DNA of 58,215 bases from Syntrophobacterales bacterium (GCA_020060385.1 JAGVAH010000135.1:1-58215); one strand, 5' to 3'. Shown: positions 1 to 7,283, counted from the stretch's first letter. Translations and numbers: made by a program. The notes: a model not told the origin generated them from the sequence alone.

Positions 1-1150
1 CAAAGAAGTTCCCCCAGTCGTCCAGGTCCTTCTGGGTATAGCAGAGGATTTTGCGCTTCCCCGTGGTGCCGGAGGAGGCGTGGATGCGCACGATCTGCTC
101 GAAGGGCACGGCCCGGAAGGGGAAGGGGTAGCCGTCCCGGAGGTCGTCGGCGGAGGTCAGGGGCAGCTTCCGGAGGTCGTCCAGGGAGCGGATATCCTCT
201 GGGGTGAGGTTGGCTCCCTCCAAGAGGGTCCGGTAGAAACTGGAGCCCTGGTAGGCGTGGCCCACACTCCACTTGAGGCTTTTGAGCTGATGCGCCTCAA
301 GTTCCTCCCGGGTTTGAAAAGGGGGCATAAAGGTCAATTTGCGCATATCCGGTTTTTCCAATCTGATATTAGTCAGTCCGGCCGCGCCCAGGCGGGAGGC
401 CGCGGGGTTGTCCCCGGAGCCCGCGCCCAAAAAGGCCCGGCGCAGCTCCGGGTCCAACAGGAGCTTGTCGCTCCGGCCCTGGCCCACGATCTGGCCGTTG
501 GCCAGCAGATACGCGGACTTGGACGCGGTCAAAGCCCGGGCCGCGTTCTGCTCCACCAACAGGATGGTCACCCCGGCCCGGGTGAGTTGTTTGATAATCT
601 CAAAGATTTCGTCGGTAATCAAGGGCGCCAGGCCCAAAGAGGGCTCATCCAGGAGCAGCAGCCGGGGCTTGGCCATCAGGGCCCGGCCCATGGCCACCAT
701 CTGCTGCTCCCCCCCGGAGAGGGTGGCGGTGCGCTGATTTACGCGCTCCTTGAGTTTGGGAAAGCGGCTAAAGACCTCCTCCAAACGCTTTTGCATCTCC
801 CCCCGGCCCAGGTGCAGGGCCAGGGCCCCCAGCTCCAGGTTTTCCTTGACCGTCAGGTCCCCGAACATCTCCCGGCCTTCAGGGCACAGGGCCACGCCCC
901 GGCTGGCCATGGCCGCGGGGGTGGAGCCGGTGACCTCCTCCCCCTCCAGGACGATGCTCCCCCCGGAGGGGGGCACCAGGCCCATGACGGCCTTGAGCAG
1001 ACTGGTCTTGCCCGCGCCATTGGCCCCCACCAAGGCCACCGTCTCCCCCCGGCCCACCTCCAGGGACACCCCAAACAACGCCTGGGCCGCGCCGTAGTGA
1101 ACGGTGAGGTTGGAGATGCGGAGGAGTGATAAGCTTTTATCAATAGCCAT
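1..1150 (-). CDS. livF-paaK: LivF ABC-transporter ATPase fused in frame to phenylacetate-CoA ligase (3' end beyond window)
   Basis: One open frame runs from ATG at 1150 off the left edge. Residues 1-245 are a complete LivF ATPase of branched-chain amino-acid ABC importers: Walker A GANGAGKTS at 42-50, signature LSGGEQQ near 144-150, Walker B LLLLDEPS near 164-171. After RRAFLGAG the frame continues without a stop through about 20 linker residues into MRKLTFMPPF (ATG at 346, exactly 268 codons downstream) and a phenylacetate-CoA ligase N-terminus with the AMP-forming loop SSGTTGKRK close to the edge. I checked the junction codon by codon and found no stop. The ligase could also start internally at 346. 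It would activate aryl-acetates made from the products of iorAB upstream. No clear ribosome site precedes 1150, because AT-rich inserted DNA begins there. Confidence 0.85.
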   Translation of the reverse strand, partial: MAIDKSLSLLRISNLTVHYGAAQALFGVSLEVGRGETVALVGANGAGKTSLLKAVMGLVPPSGGSIVLEGEEVTGSTPAAMASRGVALCPEGREMFGDLTVKENLELGALALHLGRGEMQKRLEEVFSRFPKLKERVNQRTATLSGGEQQMVAMGRALMAKPRLLLLDEPSLGLAPLITDEIFEIIKQLTRAGVTILLVEQNAARALTASKSAYLLANGQIVGQGRSDKLLLDPELRRAFLGAGSGDNPAASRLGAAGLTNIRLEKPDMRKLTFMPPFQTREELEAHQLKSLKWSVGHAYQGSSFYRTLLEGANLTPEDIRSLDDLRKLPLTSADDLRDGYPFPFRAVPFEQIVRIHASSGTTGKRKILCYTQKDLDDWGNFF

Positions 1151-1188
1151 CAATTTTATCTTAAATAAGTTATATTAACTCGGAATAT

Positions 1189-1905
1189 TTAATTATGCTT
1201 TTCTGACTCAAATATAATTTTATCTTGTTGTTCTTGCAAAAGGTATTCTGTTTCAGAAATTAGGGAGGTTGCAAGCTCAACGAACCTTTCTATTGTGTTT
1301 GCTACCAAAATTTCTCCTGATTCATCAAATTCCACGGGATAAGGCTGTTGTTTTAATCTTATACGATCAAATCCGAACCTCATTAAGGAAAGTTTTCCCA
1401 TAGCCTTCGTTACAGAAACATGATCTATCCCAGGCAATGGTGTTGATACAATTGTGGTAGGATTAATAGTCTCTGTAGTAAATAGACCATGCAAGGCATA
1501 TTCAAGATAACTTGCTTTATCTTCAATTTTTTGAAGAGCAGCCTGAATTAACTCGTCTTTAACAATATCTTTGAATTCCTCAAAATTTGTTAATGTAATA
1601 TTTGTATTTCTTGAAGCATTAATAGCTCCGCTTTGAAATCCTATCTTTGAAATTAGTACCCCGCGATCTGCTCCCACATCATCTAAAATTGATTTAAGAG
1701 CAAGCACTTTTTCCTTTGTGACATTTCTATTCCAGAATTTACACTCGATAACCCATTTTATCTCGAATCCAAATTTAATAAACGTAACCCAAACATCTAT
1801 TTTATGTTTGGCACGCGCACCTTCAATGATTTCATCGACTTCTGCAGAGCAACCTAAGCTTTTAAATAAGTCAGCGGTAGTTGCCTGAAATTTTTTCCAG
1901 GTCAT
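1189..1905 (-). CDS. Mrr-like restriction endonuclease-fold protein
   Basis: A 238-residue protein whose first 100 residues fit the Mrr/PD-(D/E)xK nuclease fold: Asp37 in KIDVWV, Glu54 and Lys56 in IECK, then a Gln91-containing strand (FQSGAINAS) as in Mrr-type endonucleases that cut modified or foreign DNA. The C-terminal 130 residues are not recognised. The gene is much AT-richer than its neighbours and stands 38 bases upstream of livF-paaK with no methylase or specificity partner. It is therefore probably a transferred orphan, either a defence nuclease or a repair-type nuclease of the same fold. Confidence 0.6.
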   Translation of the reverse strand: MTWKKFQATTADLFKSLGCSAEVDEIIEGARAKHKIDVWVTFIKFGFEIKWVIECKFWNRNVTKEKVLALKSILDDVGADRGVLISKIGFQSGAINASRNTNITLTNFEEFKDIVKDELIQAALQKIEDKASYLEYALHGLFTTETINPTTIVSTPLPGIDHVSVTKAMGKLSLMRFGFDRIRLKQQPYPVEFDESGEILVANTIERFVELATSLISETEYLLQEQQDKIIFESEKHN

Positions 1906-1998
1906 GGATTTATTTCAACTTATCATTTTATAAACTGAGCCATGCTTTATTATTTGTTTTAAGATTTAACATAAATTCGTTAAAGGACCTGGGTCGTT

Positions 1999-2017
1999 CC
2001 GCGATCTTATATCGCGG
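1999..2017. repeat. Short hairpin CCGCGAT/ATCGCGG
   Basis: A perfect 7-bp inverted repeat with a 5-base loop in the 130-base gap between the Mrr-like gene and the downstream end of the REP transposase. It may be a terminator stem or a small REP-like palindrome. There is no T tract. Confidence 0.4.
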
Positions 2018-2037
2018 GCACCGCTGGCCTTACATTA

Positions 2038-2700
2038 CTACACCTGCCAAGGCTCATCCTGCCTAATTTTCCCCGCCTCCCGGTTCTCCCGGTCCATAGC
2101 CCAGTTTACGGGATTGGCGTCAATATATTCCCTAATGCCTCCCCATTCCTCCTCATCTCGGATGATACGCTCGTAATAGTTGCGTTGCCATAACTTTCCC
2201 TTGAATGGAGGCCAGTCAGATTCTCTTATGCCTTGGATATATTGGTGAGTGGTAAGGGATTTAAACGCCTGGACGATGCGCCCAATGGATTCAACCCCTG
2301 TACCTTGGGGCCGGAGTTGTTCCCCGTAGGGGCGAACCTTGTGTTCGCCCTGGTCCGAGCGATCACTATGGTAAAAATGAGCATTCGATTCCGGAGGCGT
2401 GGCGGAAGGGCGAATACAAGATTCGCCCCTACGGATGATGGCAATGGCGTGGAAATGGTTGAGCATGACCACTTTGGCATCCAATTCCAGGATCGGAAAC
2501 CGCATTGGTAACTCTTCCCAGGTCTGGAGAACCATTTCTCCGGAGGCATTAAGATGCATTAAATCTACGACAATCTCACCGAAAAGGTATTCTTTATTCT
2601 GGGTGCAAATGGTAATGAAATATACCCCTTCCTGTGAATAATCCCAACCCTGCAAGCGGATGGAGCGACGCCGGTTGGCGGCCGGTTTAATCATAGACAT
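2038..2700 (-). CDS. REP-associated tyrosine transposase (RAYT, Y1/HUH family)
   Basis: A 220-residue IS200-like Y1 transposase. Evidence is the N-terminal RRRSIRLQGWDYSQEGVYFIT, the metal-binding HxH in LNHFHAI (about residue 80), and the catalytic-tyrosine region LWQRNYYERIIRDEEEW with ANPVNWAMDREN after it. RAYTs nick single-stranded palindromic REP sequences. Between the HxH and the tyrosine, about 45 residues (GESCIRPSATP to GEHKVRPYGEQ) are simply the in-frame translation of the palindromic repeat at 2325-2434. The protein has thus absorbed a copy of a repeat that is probably its own substrate, and it may be inactive. A second copy lies just upstream at 2720-2828. Confidence 0.8.
   Translation of the reverse strand: MSMIKPAANRRRSIRLQGWDYSQEGVYFITICTQNKEYLFGEIVVDLMHLNASGEMVLQTWEELPMRFPILELDAKVVMLNHFHAIAIIRRGESCIRPSATPPESNAHFYHSDRSDQGEHKVRPYGEQLRPQGTGVESIGRIVQAFKSLTTHQYIQGIRESDWPPFKGKLWQRNYYERIIRDEEEWGGIREYIDANPVNWAMDRENREAGKIRQDEPWQV
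2325..2434. repeat. REP-like double palindrome, copy A (inside the RAYT gene)
   Basis: Two hairpins face each other. Left arm 2325-2350 has core GGGCGAA...TTCGCCC; right arm 2408-2433 has core GGGCGAAT...ATTCGCCC. The right arm is the reverse complement of the left with two mismatches in 26. Each is bounded by CGTAG/CTACG outside, with about 57 bases between. This is the layout of a BIME (paired REP sequences) and it sits within the coding sequence of the transposase. Confidence 0.8.
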
Positions 2701-2719
2701 GGTTCAACCGTCCACGGTC

Positions 2720-2828
2720 CGTAGGGGCGAACCTCGTGTTCGCCCTTTTGGGGGAGATCGTTCCGGTTAACCTGCATAATATTTTGTGGAGGCGCATTCG
2801 CGGGGCGAATACAAGATTCGCCCCTACA
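2720..2828. repeat. REP-like double palindrome, copy B
   Basis: Same family as copy A: left arm 2720-2745, right arm 2803-2828, in inverted orientation and nearly identical to copy A in both arms. It lies just upstream of the RAYT start, and its right arm reaches into the 3' end of the vapC-like gene, supplying that gene's TAG stop. Confidence 0.8.
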
Positions 2829-3210
2829 GTGATCTTGCATAAGGCACTTCCACCTCCACCATAGGAAAATGCCTGGCATTTAAGGTGACTAATTTCGCCT
2901 GGTGCAGGGCCGCTGTAGCGGCGATGAGGGCGTCGGCCAGGCCTACCCCGTGGCTGGGGCCGTAATCCCGGCAATAGAGGCCGCCCTTTCGGGCAATTTC
3001 CGCGTCCACGGGGATTATTTCTAGTAAGTCCAGAAACTGCTCCACTCCGCGCCTTTCTTCCCCTTCCCGCACGCCGGCATAGAGTTCCGCGACGGTGATG
3101 GCGGAGATTAGAATTGGTTCGGAGCGAGCCCGCAAAAAAGCCAAGGCCTCTATCCGGCCCCGAAAATAATCTACCAGTATATCAGTATCAAGAAGAAGTC
3201 TAAGAGTCAT
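2824..3210 (-). CDS. vapC: VapC-type PIN-domain toxin
   Basis: A 128-residue PIN-domain ribonuclease. Acidic residues expected for Mg binding are present: Asp8 in LLLDTDILVDYF, Glu42 in AELYAG and Asp93 in LADALIAATA, followed by the typical LVTLNARHF strand. Such toxins cleave tRNA or other RNA and are neutralised by a paired antitoxin. The start overlaps the antitoxin gene by 11 bases, the usual coupled arrangement. The last residues and the TAG stop are made by the edge of the palindromic repeat at 2803-2828, so the original C-terminus may have been altered by repeat insertion. Confidence 0.85.
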   Translation of the reverse strand: MTLRLLLDTDILVDYFRGRIEALAFLRARSEPILISAITVAELYAGVREGEERRGVEQFLDLLEIIPVDAEIARKGGLYCRDYGPSHGVGLADALIAATAALHQAKLVTLNARHFPMVEVEVPYARSL

Positions 3211-3460
3211 TGTCTCTTCGGGAATAAGGGAAACGGTCGAATTCCCGCCGCAAGGCTTCGAAATCAGGGAGATCGTCCCTATCCCTCCAGATTCCCCAAG
3301 CCTGCTCCAGCATCGCCCGGCGGTCCCGGGGTTGATGGCGGTCGATGAAGTCGTCGATGGCCCGGCGGATCAAGGCGCTCTGTTTCTGGCCGGTCTGCCG
3401 GGCCAGGTCCCGGAGCGCGTCCCGTTCCTTTTCCGTCAAATAGATCTGCGTCCTCACCAT
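3200..3460 (-). CDS. vapB: VapB-type ribbon-helix-helix antitoxin
   Basis: An 86-residue protein beginning MVRTQIYLTEKERDALRDL, an N-terminal ribbon-helix-helix DNA-binding domain (MetJ/CopG type), with a C-terminal acidic/aromatic tail (GIWRDRDDLPDFEALRREFD) of the kind that wraps the PIN toxin. The start at 3460 is chosen over a longer frame to 3556 because AAGGA lies 8 bases before it and the RHH fold starts there. It is the first gene of the pair, overlaps vapC, and probably represses its own promoter at 3491-3519. Confidence 0.85.
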   Translation of the reverse strand: MVRTQIYLTEKERDALRDLARQTGQKQSALIRRAIDDFIDRHQPRDRRAMLEQAWGIWRDRDDLPDFEALRREFDRFPYSRRDNDS

Positions 3461-3490
3461 GGCGGCAATCCTTGGTAGTGATGTATATAG

Positions 3491-3519
3491 ATAATGTATA
3501 ATATTTTTATCTTTGTCAA
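3491..3519 (-). promoter_or_regulatory. Candidate sigma-70 promoter of vapBC
   Basis: On the minus strand a perfect -35 TTGACA (3514-3519), a 17-base spacer and -10 CATTAT (3491-3496) lie about 30 bases upstream of the vapB start. The region is AT-rich with alternating TATA, a likely site of autoregulation by VapB. Confidence 0.55.
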
Positions 3520-3670
3520 GTCTCTGAAACCTGGAGAATATCGCCTTTATTTCCACTATTTGGGCACTGCCAGTCAGGGGCTGAGGGGGGCAAGCCCCAA
3601 GCAGGTTGTTGAAAAACTAGAGGCAAAAAGGAATTCAAAGCGCAAAAAAAAACCAGAAGAACATGCAAAG

Positions 3671-3751
3671 TCCCCCTTTGTCAAAGGGGGATTTAGGGGG
3701 ATTTCAGGGTTTTATAAAATCACCCCTAACCCCCCTTTTGCAAAGGGGGGG
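3671..3751. repeat. Inverted pair of CCCCCTTTG/CAAAGGGGG hairpins
   Basis: Hairpin 3672-3690 has perfect 9-bp arms around a single base; a second hairpin spans 3731-3750. The two units are inverted relative to each other, separated by about 25 bases. A related copy is at 11140-11175. This C-rich/G-rich palindrome type is widespread as intergenic repeats in many bacterial genomes. Confidence 0.75.
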
Positions 3752-3816
3752 ATAAGAGCCGCTCCGAATTTGGGTCAAAACCTATTATGCAGCAGCCTGG
3801 TAGCAAACTAGAACCT

Positions 3817-3944
3817 ATTTCAAAACCTCTTTTTATGTCATCCTGAATGCCGTGAAAAAACACAACACCTTGAAAACACAAGATTCTTCACTCCGCTTCG
3901 CTCCGTTCAGAATGACAGTTTTGGGGAAATTGAGGTTTTGAAAT
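3817..3944. mobile_element. MITE-like element with 13-bp perfect terminal inverted repeats
   Basis: ATTTCAAAACCTC at 3817-3829 is matched exactly by its reverse complement at 3932-3944. Inside, TGTCATCCTGAAT and TTCAGAATGACA form a second, inner inverted pair. There is no coding capacity and no clear target duplication. It looks like a small non-autonomous palindromic element. Confidence 0.55.
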
Positions 3945-3962
3945 GGCTTATAGACTCCTGGT

Positions 3963-4400
3963 TTAAGCCTGCCGCCGCGACCTCCAGGCCTGGCGGGCAT
4001 ATCTGCCGATCCCCAGGAAAAGGCCCATCACCAGATAAAAAGGGATGGTGTAGGGATACAGCAGGGCAAAGCTGCCCTCCGCGTCGCCGCCGAAGTAGTG
4101 GAGCACCCGCAGGTCATGGAGGGTAACGGTGACGAAAAAGATCAGCTTAATATTGACAATGTATACCCCCATCAGGATCAGGTATTTCTTCCAGAACCCC
4201 GCCCGGCTCCACCAGCCGGTGTAGGCCTCAATCCGGCCGCAGATGAGACTGATGATCCCGGCGATGATGAAGGGTATGAAAAAGACGTAATAGGAGGGGA
4301 GGTGCTCCCATGGGGAAAATTGGTACAGCGCCACCGCCAGGAAAGGCAAAATCCACCAATAGGTCATGAGCAGCAGGTATTTGCCGGATTTGCCGAACAT
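3963..4400 (-). CDS. Small four-helix membrane protein, function unknown
   Basis: A 145-residue protein with about four hydrophobic segments: LLLMTYWWILPFLAVALYQF near the N-terminus, YYVFFIPFIIAGIISLIC, YLILMGVYIVNIKLIFFVTVTL and ALLYPYTIPFYLVMGLFLGIG, ending in a basic tail. The start at 4400 has AAGGA 8 bases upstream. I do not recognise the family. It is collinear with the zinc-ribbon-like gene at 4496-4699, in the block inserted between livG and livF. Confidence 0.65.
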   Translation of the reverse strand: MFGKSGKYLLLMTYWWILPFLAVALYQFSPWEHLPSYYVFFIPFIIAGIISLICGRIEAYTGWWSRAGFWKKYLILMGVYIVNIKLIFFVTVTLHDLRVLHYFGGDAEGSFALLYPYTIPFYLVMGLFLGIGRYARQAWRSRRQA

Positions 4401-4495
4401 TGCCGGTTCCTTTTTAATTAACCACCCCAGGGCCAGGACCGCCCTGTCCCTGCCCCCCAAGATTTAGGGGCGGGACCGGGCCCGGCCCCTATGTG

Positions 4496-4699
4496 CTAGA
4501 TATCCTGCAGCAGCTTCAGGGCCGCTTCCAGATGTTGCAGGGCCTGGTAGAGGGGTTCGCACTCCAGACAGTTGACGACGTTGTCCCGGCCCCGGGAGGT
4601 GAAGGTGGTTTCCCGGGTGCCCTCGCATTTGGGGCATTGGCCCGCGGCCTGCTTTAGTTCCCCCACCAGCTGGGGGAGAGTCAGGTTGTCGATATTCAT
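4496..4699 (-). CDS. Small zinc-ribbon-like protein, function unknown
   Basis: A 67-residue protein with two Cys pairs, CPKC and CLEC, about 20 residues apart, a pattern suggesting a single zinc site, followed by an amphipathic helix (QALQHLEAALKLLQDI). A strong GGAGG lies 6 bases before ATG 4699. No family recognised. It stands upstream of the small membrane protein on the same strand. Confidence 0.6.
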   Translation of the reverse strand: MNIDNLTLPQLVGELKQAAGQCPKCEGTRETTFTSRGRDNVVNCLECEPLYQALQHLEAALKLLQDI

Positions 4700-4945
4700 G
4701 GTCTTCCTCCTTGAGACCATAAATTAGGCACGGCCCGCAATAAATCAATAGTTAGGAAGATACTGCCGCCCCGGTTTGCTGGTCCTGCCTCTCCTGGCGG
4801 CAGAATCAGCCTCTTGGCATTATATGGGGCTTCGGCTAAGGTGACAAGACGCTCCCGGCTGGCCCCGGGGGCTGGCAAAAAGCCGGGCAGAGGTTATATT
4901 ATAATAATCGATGCGGACAAAAGTTTCTTTAGGAGAATGGCAAGA

Positions 4946-5158
4946 ATGCAGGAATACCATGTTGATCCCTACACCGAGGTGGTGGAAGAACCGGAGGTGA
5001 TCGTCACCGCGGTCCTGCCCCACGTTATCCACGGCCGGCTGGTGGAACGGGTGATTCTCTGGGTGCGGCCCCACCTGGACTGGCAGGGCCGGCGTTATAA
5101 ACTGACCTGGTGGGCGGACGGGGTGGCCTACTATCAACCGGTCAGCAGAACGGCTTGA
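4946..5158 (+). CDS. Short hypothetical protein
   Basis: A 70-residue acidic-to-neutral protein (MQEYHVDPYTEVVEEPEVIV...). ATG 4946 is preferred because AGGAGA ends 9 bases before it; the in-frame ATG 4937 is too close to that site. It is predicted to be mainly beta strand. No homologue recognised. It stands alone on the plus strand between minus-strand orphans. Confidence 0.45.
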   Translation: MQEYHVDPYTEVVEEPEVIVTAVLPHVIHGRLVERVILWVRPHLDWQGRRYKLTWWADGVAYYQPVSRTA

Positions 5159-5338
5159 AAGAAAGGTGGGGGCCACTGCCGCCCTATCACCAGGGGGCTT
5201 GATGGTTTTTTCTTGGGGCTCCTCTTGTGATTGATTTCTTTAATCTGATACCGGCTTGACTTGACATCCCGGGAAACCGTATTAATTTGTGGTCAAACGG
5301 CCTTAAGCATTTAATCTCTCCAAGAAAGGAAAAAAACC

Positions 5339-5773
5339 ATGCGGGCATTGCGGATCATGCCGATTCTGACCTTGGCGGCCCTTCTTCTCCTGGCCGTTTC
5401 CCCGGGCCAGGCCCAAGCGCCCCGGGGCACGGTGTCCATCGACCTCACGGGCATCGGCGTCGGGCTGGGAGTCAGTTGGGGCTCGGGCACCCTCAGGTAT
5501 CAAGGGCGATCCTATCCCTTCAGCATCCAGGGCCTCCAAGTGGGGAACGTGGGCATCTCCACCCAGCGGGCGGTGGGCACGGTCTATTATTTGCACAATG
5601 TGGCCGATTTTGCCGGCAACTACGCGTCCGTGGGCGCGGGCATGGCGGTGGCCGGGGGTATGACGGGCCTGACCATGCAGAACCAGCGGGGGGTGGTCAT
5701 CGACCTCTACTCCGTGGACCAGGGGGTGCAGTTGACCATCGGACCCCAGGGCTTCACCATTGATATGAGGTAG
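5339..5773 (+). CDS. Secreted EipA/DUF1134-like protein, first of a tandem pair
   Basis: A 144-residue protein with a signal peptide (LTLAALLLLAVSPGQAQA, cleavage after about residue 26), then a small all-beta domain: GVGLGVSWGSGTLRYQGRSYPF, VGTVYYLHNVADFAGNY, NQRGVVIDLYS. The pattern recalls periplasmic EipA/DUF1134-type SH3-like barrels, but the assignment is by eye only. AAAGGA precedes the start. It is a paralogue of the next gene and sits antiparallel inside the interrupted liv locus. Confidence 0.55.
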   Translation: MRALRIMPILTLAALLLLAVSPGQAQAPRGTVSIDLTGIGVGLGVSWGSGTLRYQGRSYPFSIQGLQVGNVGISTQRAVGTVYYLHNVADFAGNYASVGAGMAVAGGMTGLTMQNQRGVVIDLYSVDQGVQLTIGPQGFTIDMR

Positions 5774-5784
5774 ATGAACCGGCT

Positions 5785-5826
5785 CCCGGGGATGTATCCC
5801 CAGCCCCCGGGTGGGCCTGGTTTTTT
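5785..5826 (+). terminator. Candidate rho-independent terminator
   Basis: Stem CCCGGGG (5785-5791) with CCCCGGG (5805-5811), with an alternative inner stem GGGGA/TCCCC, followed by TTTTTT at 5821-5826. It lies 12 bases after the stop of the first secreted paralogue. Confidence 0.5.
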
Positions 5827-5923
5827 CGGAGGCGGAAATCTTAAACCGGCGGAGTCAGTTGCCGATAAGTATTCTTAATGAGGAAAATCAGCAATAACCA
5901 CAAAAACCTAAAAGAAAGGACGA

Positions 5924-6373
5924 ATGATGAGCACCAAAAGGATTCTTTTAAGTCTGGCTGTGGTGGCGTTGCTTTTAGGCTTGGTCTACACCGTGGGGGC
6001 CCAGCCCCAGACACCTTATCCCATCGGCACCGTAACCATTGAGAGCAAATCCATAGCTGCGGGCGTGGGCATTTCCTGGGGCGACGGCACCCTGAAATTC
6101 AAGGATAAGACCTACACGTTCACCGTCAGGGGCCTGGACGCGGGCGCGGTGGGCATTGCCAAGATCAGCGCCACCGGCGACGTCTATAATATGAATAATG
6201 TCAGCGACTTTGCCGGTGACTATGCCGCGGCCCAGGCGGGAGGTGCCATTGTGAAAGGCCCCGTGGGCCTGTTGATGAGAAACACCAAGGGCGTGGTCAT
6301 CAACCTGAAGGCTGTCCAGACGGGCGTGAATCTGACCCTGGGAGCCAAGGGCATGAGCATCGTCATGAAATAG
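5924..6373 (+). CDS. Secreted EipA/DUF1134-like protein, second of a tandem pair
   Basis: A 149-residue protein with an N-terminal signal segment (ILLSLAVVALLLGLVYTVGAQ), then the same domain as its neighbour: GVGISWGDGTLKFKDKTYTF, GDVYNMNNVSDFAGDYA, NTKGVVINLKAVQTGVNLTLG. AAAGGA lies before the tandem ATG ATG (5924/5927). It probably arose by duplication; each copy has its own ribosome site and is separated from the other by a terminator-like stem. Likely periplasmic or envelope-associated, function unknown. Confidence 0.55.
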   Translation: MMSTKRILLSLAVVALLLGLVYTVGAQPQTPYPIGTVTIESKSIAAGVGISWGDGTLKFKDKTYTFTVRGLDAGAVGIAKISATGDVYNMNNVSDFAGDYAAAQAGGAIVKGPVGLLMRNTKGVVINLKAVQTGVNLTLGAKGMSIVMK

Positions 6374-6396
6374 CAATAAGAGACATTTAACGATAG

Positions 6397-6423
6397 GGGA
6401 CCAGGGGTTCCGCCCCTGGTCCC
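6397..6423. terminator. Bidirectional hairpin between convergent genes
   Basis: A perfect 11-bp stem, GGGACCAGGGG (6397-6407) with CCCCTGGTCCC (6413-6423), loop TTCCG. It lies between the plus-strand secreted protein (ends 6373) and livG on the minus strand (ends 6430). There is no T tract, so it is a weak intrinsic terminator at best. Confidence 0.5.
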
Positions 6424-6429
6424 TCCCCA

Positions 6430-7221
6430 CTAGGCAGTAACACTCATCCGCCCCAGGTAGGCCTCCAGCACCAACGGATTGACCCGCACCTCCGCGGGGC
6501 TGCCCGCGGCGATGCGGCAGCCGCCGTCCAGGACCACCACCCGGTCCGAAACCCCCATGACCATCTCCATGTCGTGCTCCACCAGGACCATGGTCTTCCC
6601 ATACATGCGCATCTGCCGGATGAGCCCGGCGATCTGGGCCGTTTCTTCGGGGTTGAGACCCGCCACCGGTTCATCCAGCAGGATGAGCTCCGGCTGGGAT
6701 ACGAAGGCCCGGGCCATCTCCACCCGCTTTTTATCGCCGTAGGGCAGGGCGCCCGCGGGCAGGGCGGCCTTATCCGCCAGGCCGAAGGTGTCCAGGGCTT
6801 CCAGGGCCTGGAGTTTCAGGCGGCGCTCCCGGTTCCGCAGGGCCGGAAGGCGCAGCAGCGCTTCCAGGAGAGAATCCCCGGCCTGGATGGTGAGGCCGCA
6901 GAGCACGTTGTCCAGGACCGAGAGCCGGGGAAAGAGGCGCAGGTTCTGGAAGGTGCGGGAGATCCCCAGCCGGGCCAGCCGGTGGGCCGCCAGGCCGGCG
7001 ATGTTCACGCCGTCAAAGAGAATCTCCCCCGCATCCGGCCGGATCACCCCGGAGAGGCAGTTGAGCAGAGTGGTCTTGCCCGCGCCGTTGGGGCCGATGA
7101 GCGCGGTGACCTGGCCCCGGGCCGCGCGGAAATTCACCTGCGACAGGGCCGGCAGGCCCCCGAAGTGCTTGCTGAGAGCGGTGATCTGGAGGAGTGTGTG
7201 ATTATCGGATGTCATAACCAA
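6430..7221 (-). CDS. livG: LivG, branched-chain amino-acid ABC transporter ATPase
   Basis: A 263-residue cytoplasmic ATPase of the LivFGHMJ-type importer. Walker A GPNGAGKTTLLN, the LivG-typical ISRTFQNLRLFP Q-loop region, signature-like LPYGDKKRVEMAR, Walker B ELILLDEPVAGLNPEE and the H-loop VLVEHDMEMVMG are all present. ATGs at 7221 and 7215 are both possible; no strong ribosome site is seen. It follows livM with 139 bases containing a nested palindrome. The usual partner livF lies 5.3 kb further on, beyond inserted genes. Confidence 0.92.
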   Translation of the reverse strand: MVMTSDNHTLLQITALSKHFGGLPALSQVNFRAARGQVTALIGPNGAGKTTLLNCLSGVIRPDAGEILFDGVNIAGLAAHRLARLGISRTFQNLRLFPRLSVLDNVLCGLTIQAGDSLLEALLRLPALRNRERRLKLQALEALDTFGLADKAALPAGALPYGDKKRVEMARAFVSQPELILLDEPVAGLNPEETAQIAGLIRQMRMYGKTMVLVEHDMEMVMGVSDRVVVLDGGCRIAAGSPAEVRVNPLVLEAYLGRMSVTA

Positions 7222-7283
7222 ATTTAAGCAACATCGGCATCCTGCCCATGCTTTTTTGTCTTACTTCTTAACCTACCTTTATA

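Larger units (their letters stand above)
3461..3962. other. Non-coding stretch built from palindromic repeats
   Basis: No credible gene. From right to left of vapB it holds the vapBC promoter, a G-rich/C-rich hairpin pair (3671-3751) and a 128-bp element with 13-bp inverted ends (3817-3944). The only open frame here (3494-3811) is a translation of those repeats. Confidence 0.6.

Noticed and set aside
80-1129. Long plus-strand open frame
   Set aside because: It is the antisense shadow of livF-paaK; Gly/Gln/Pro-rich translation with no domain.
3671-3751. Repeated palindromes as a possible CRISPR array
   Set aside because: Only inverted copies, no evenly spaced direct repeats or spacers, and no cas genes in the window.
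3494-3811. 105-codon plus-strand ORF
   Set aside because: Consists of the vapB promoter region and two palindromic repeats translated in one frame.
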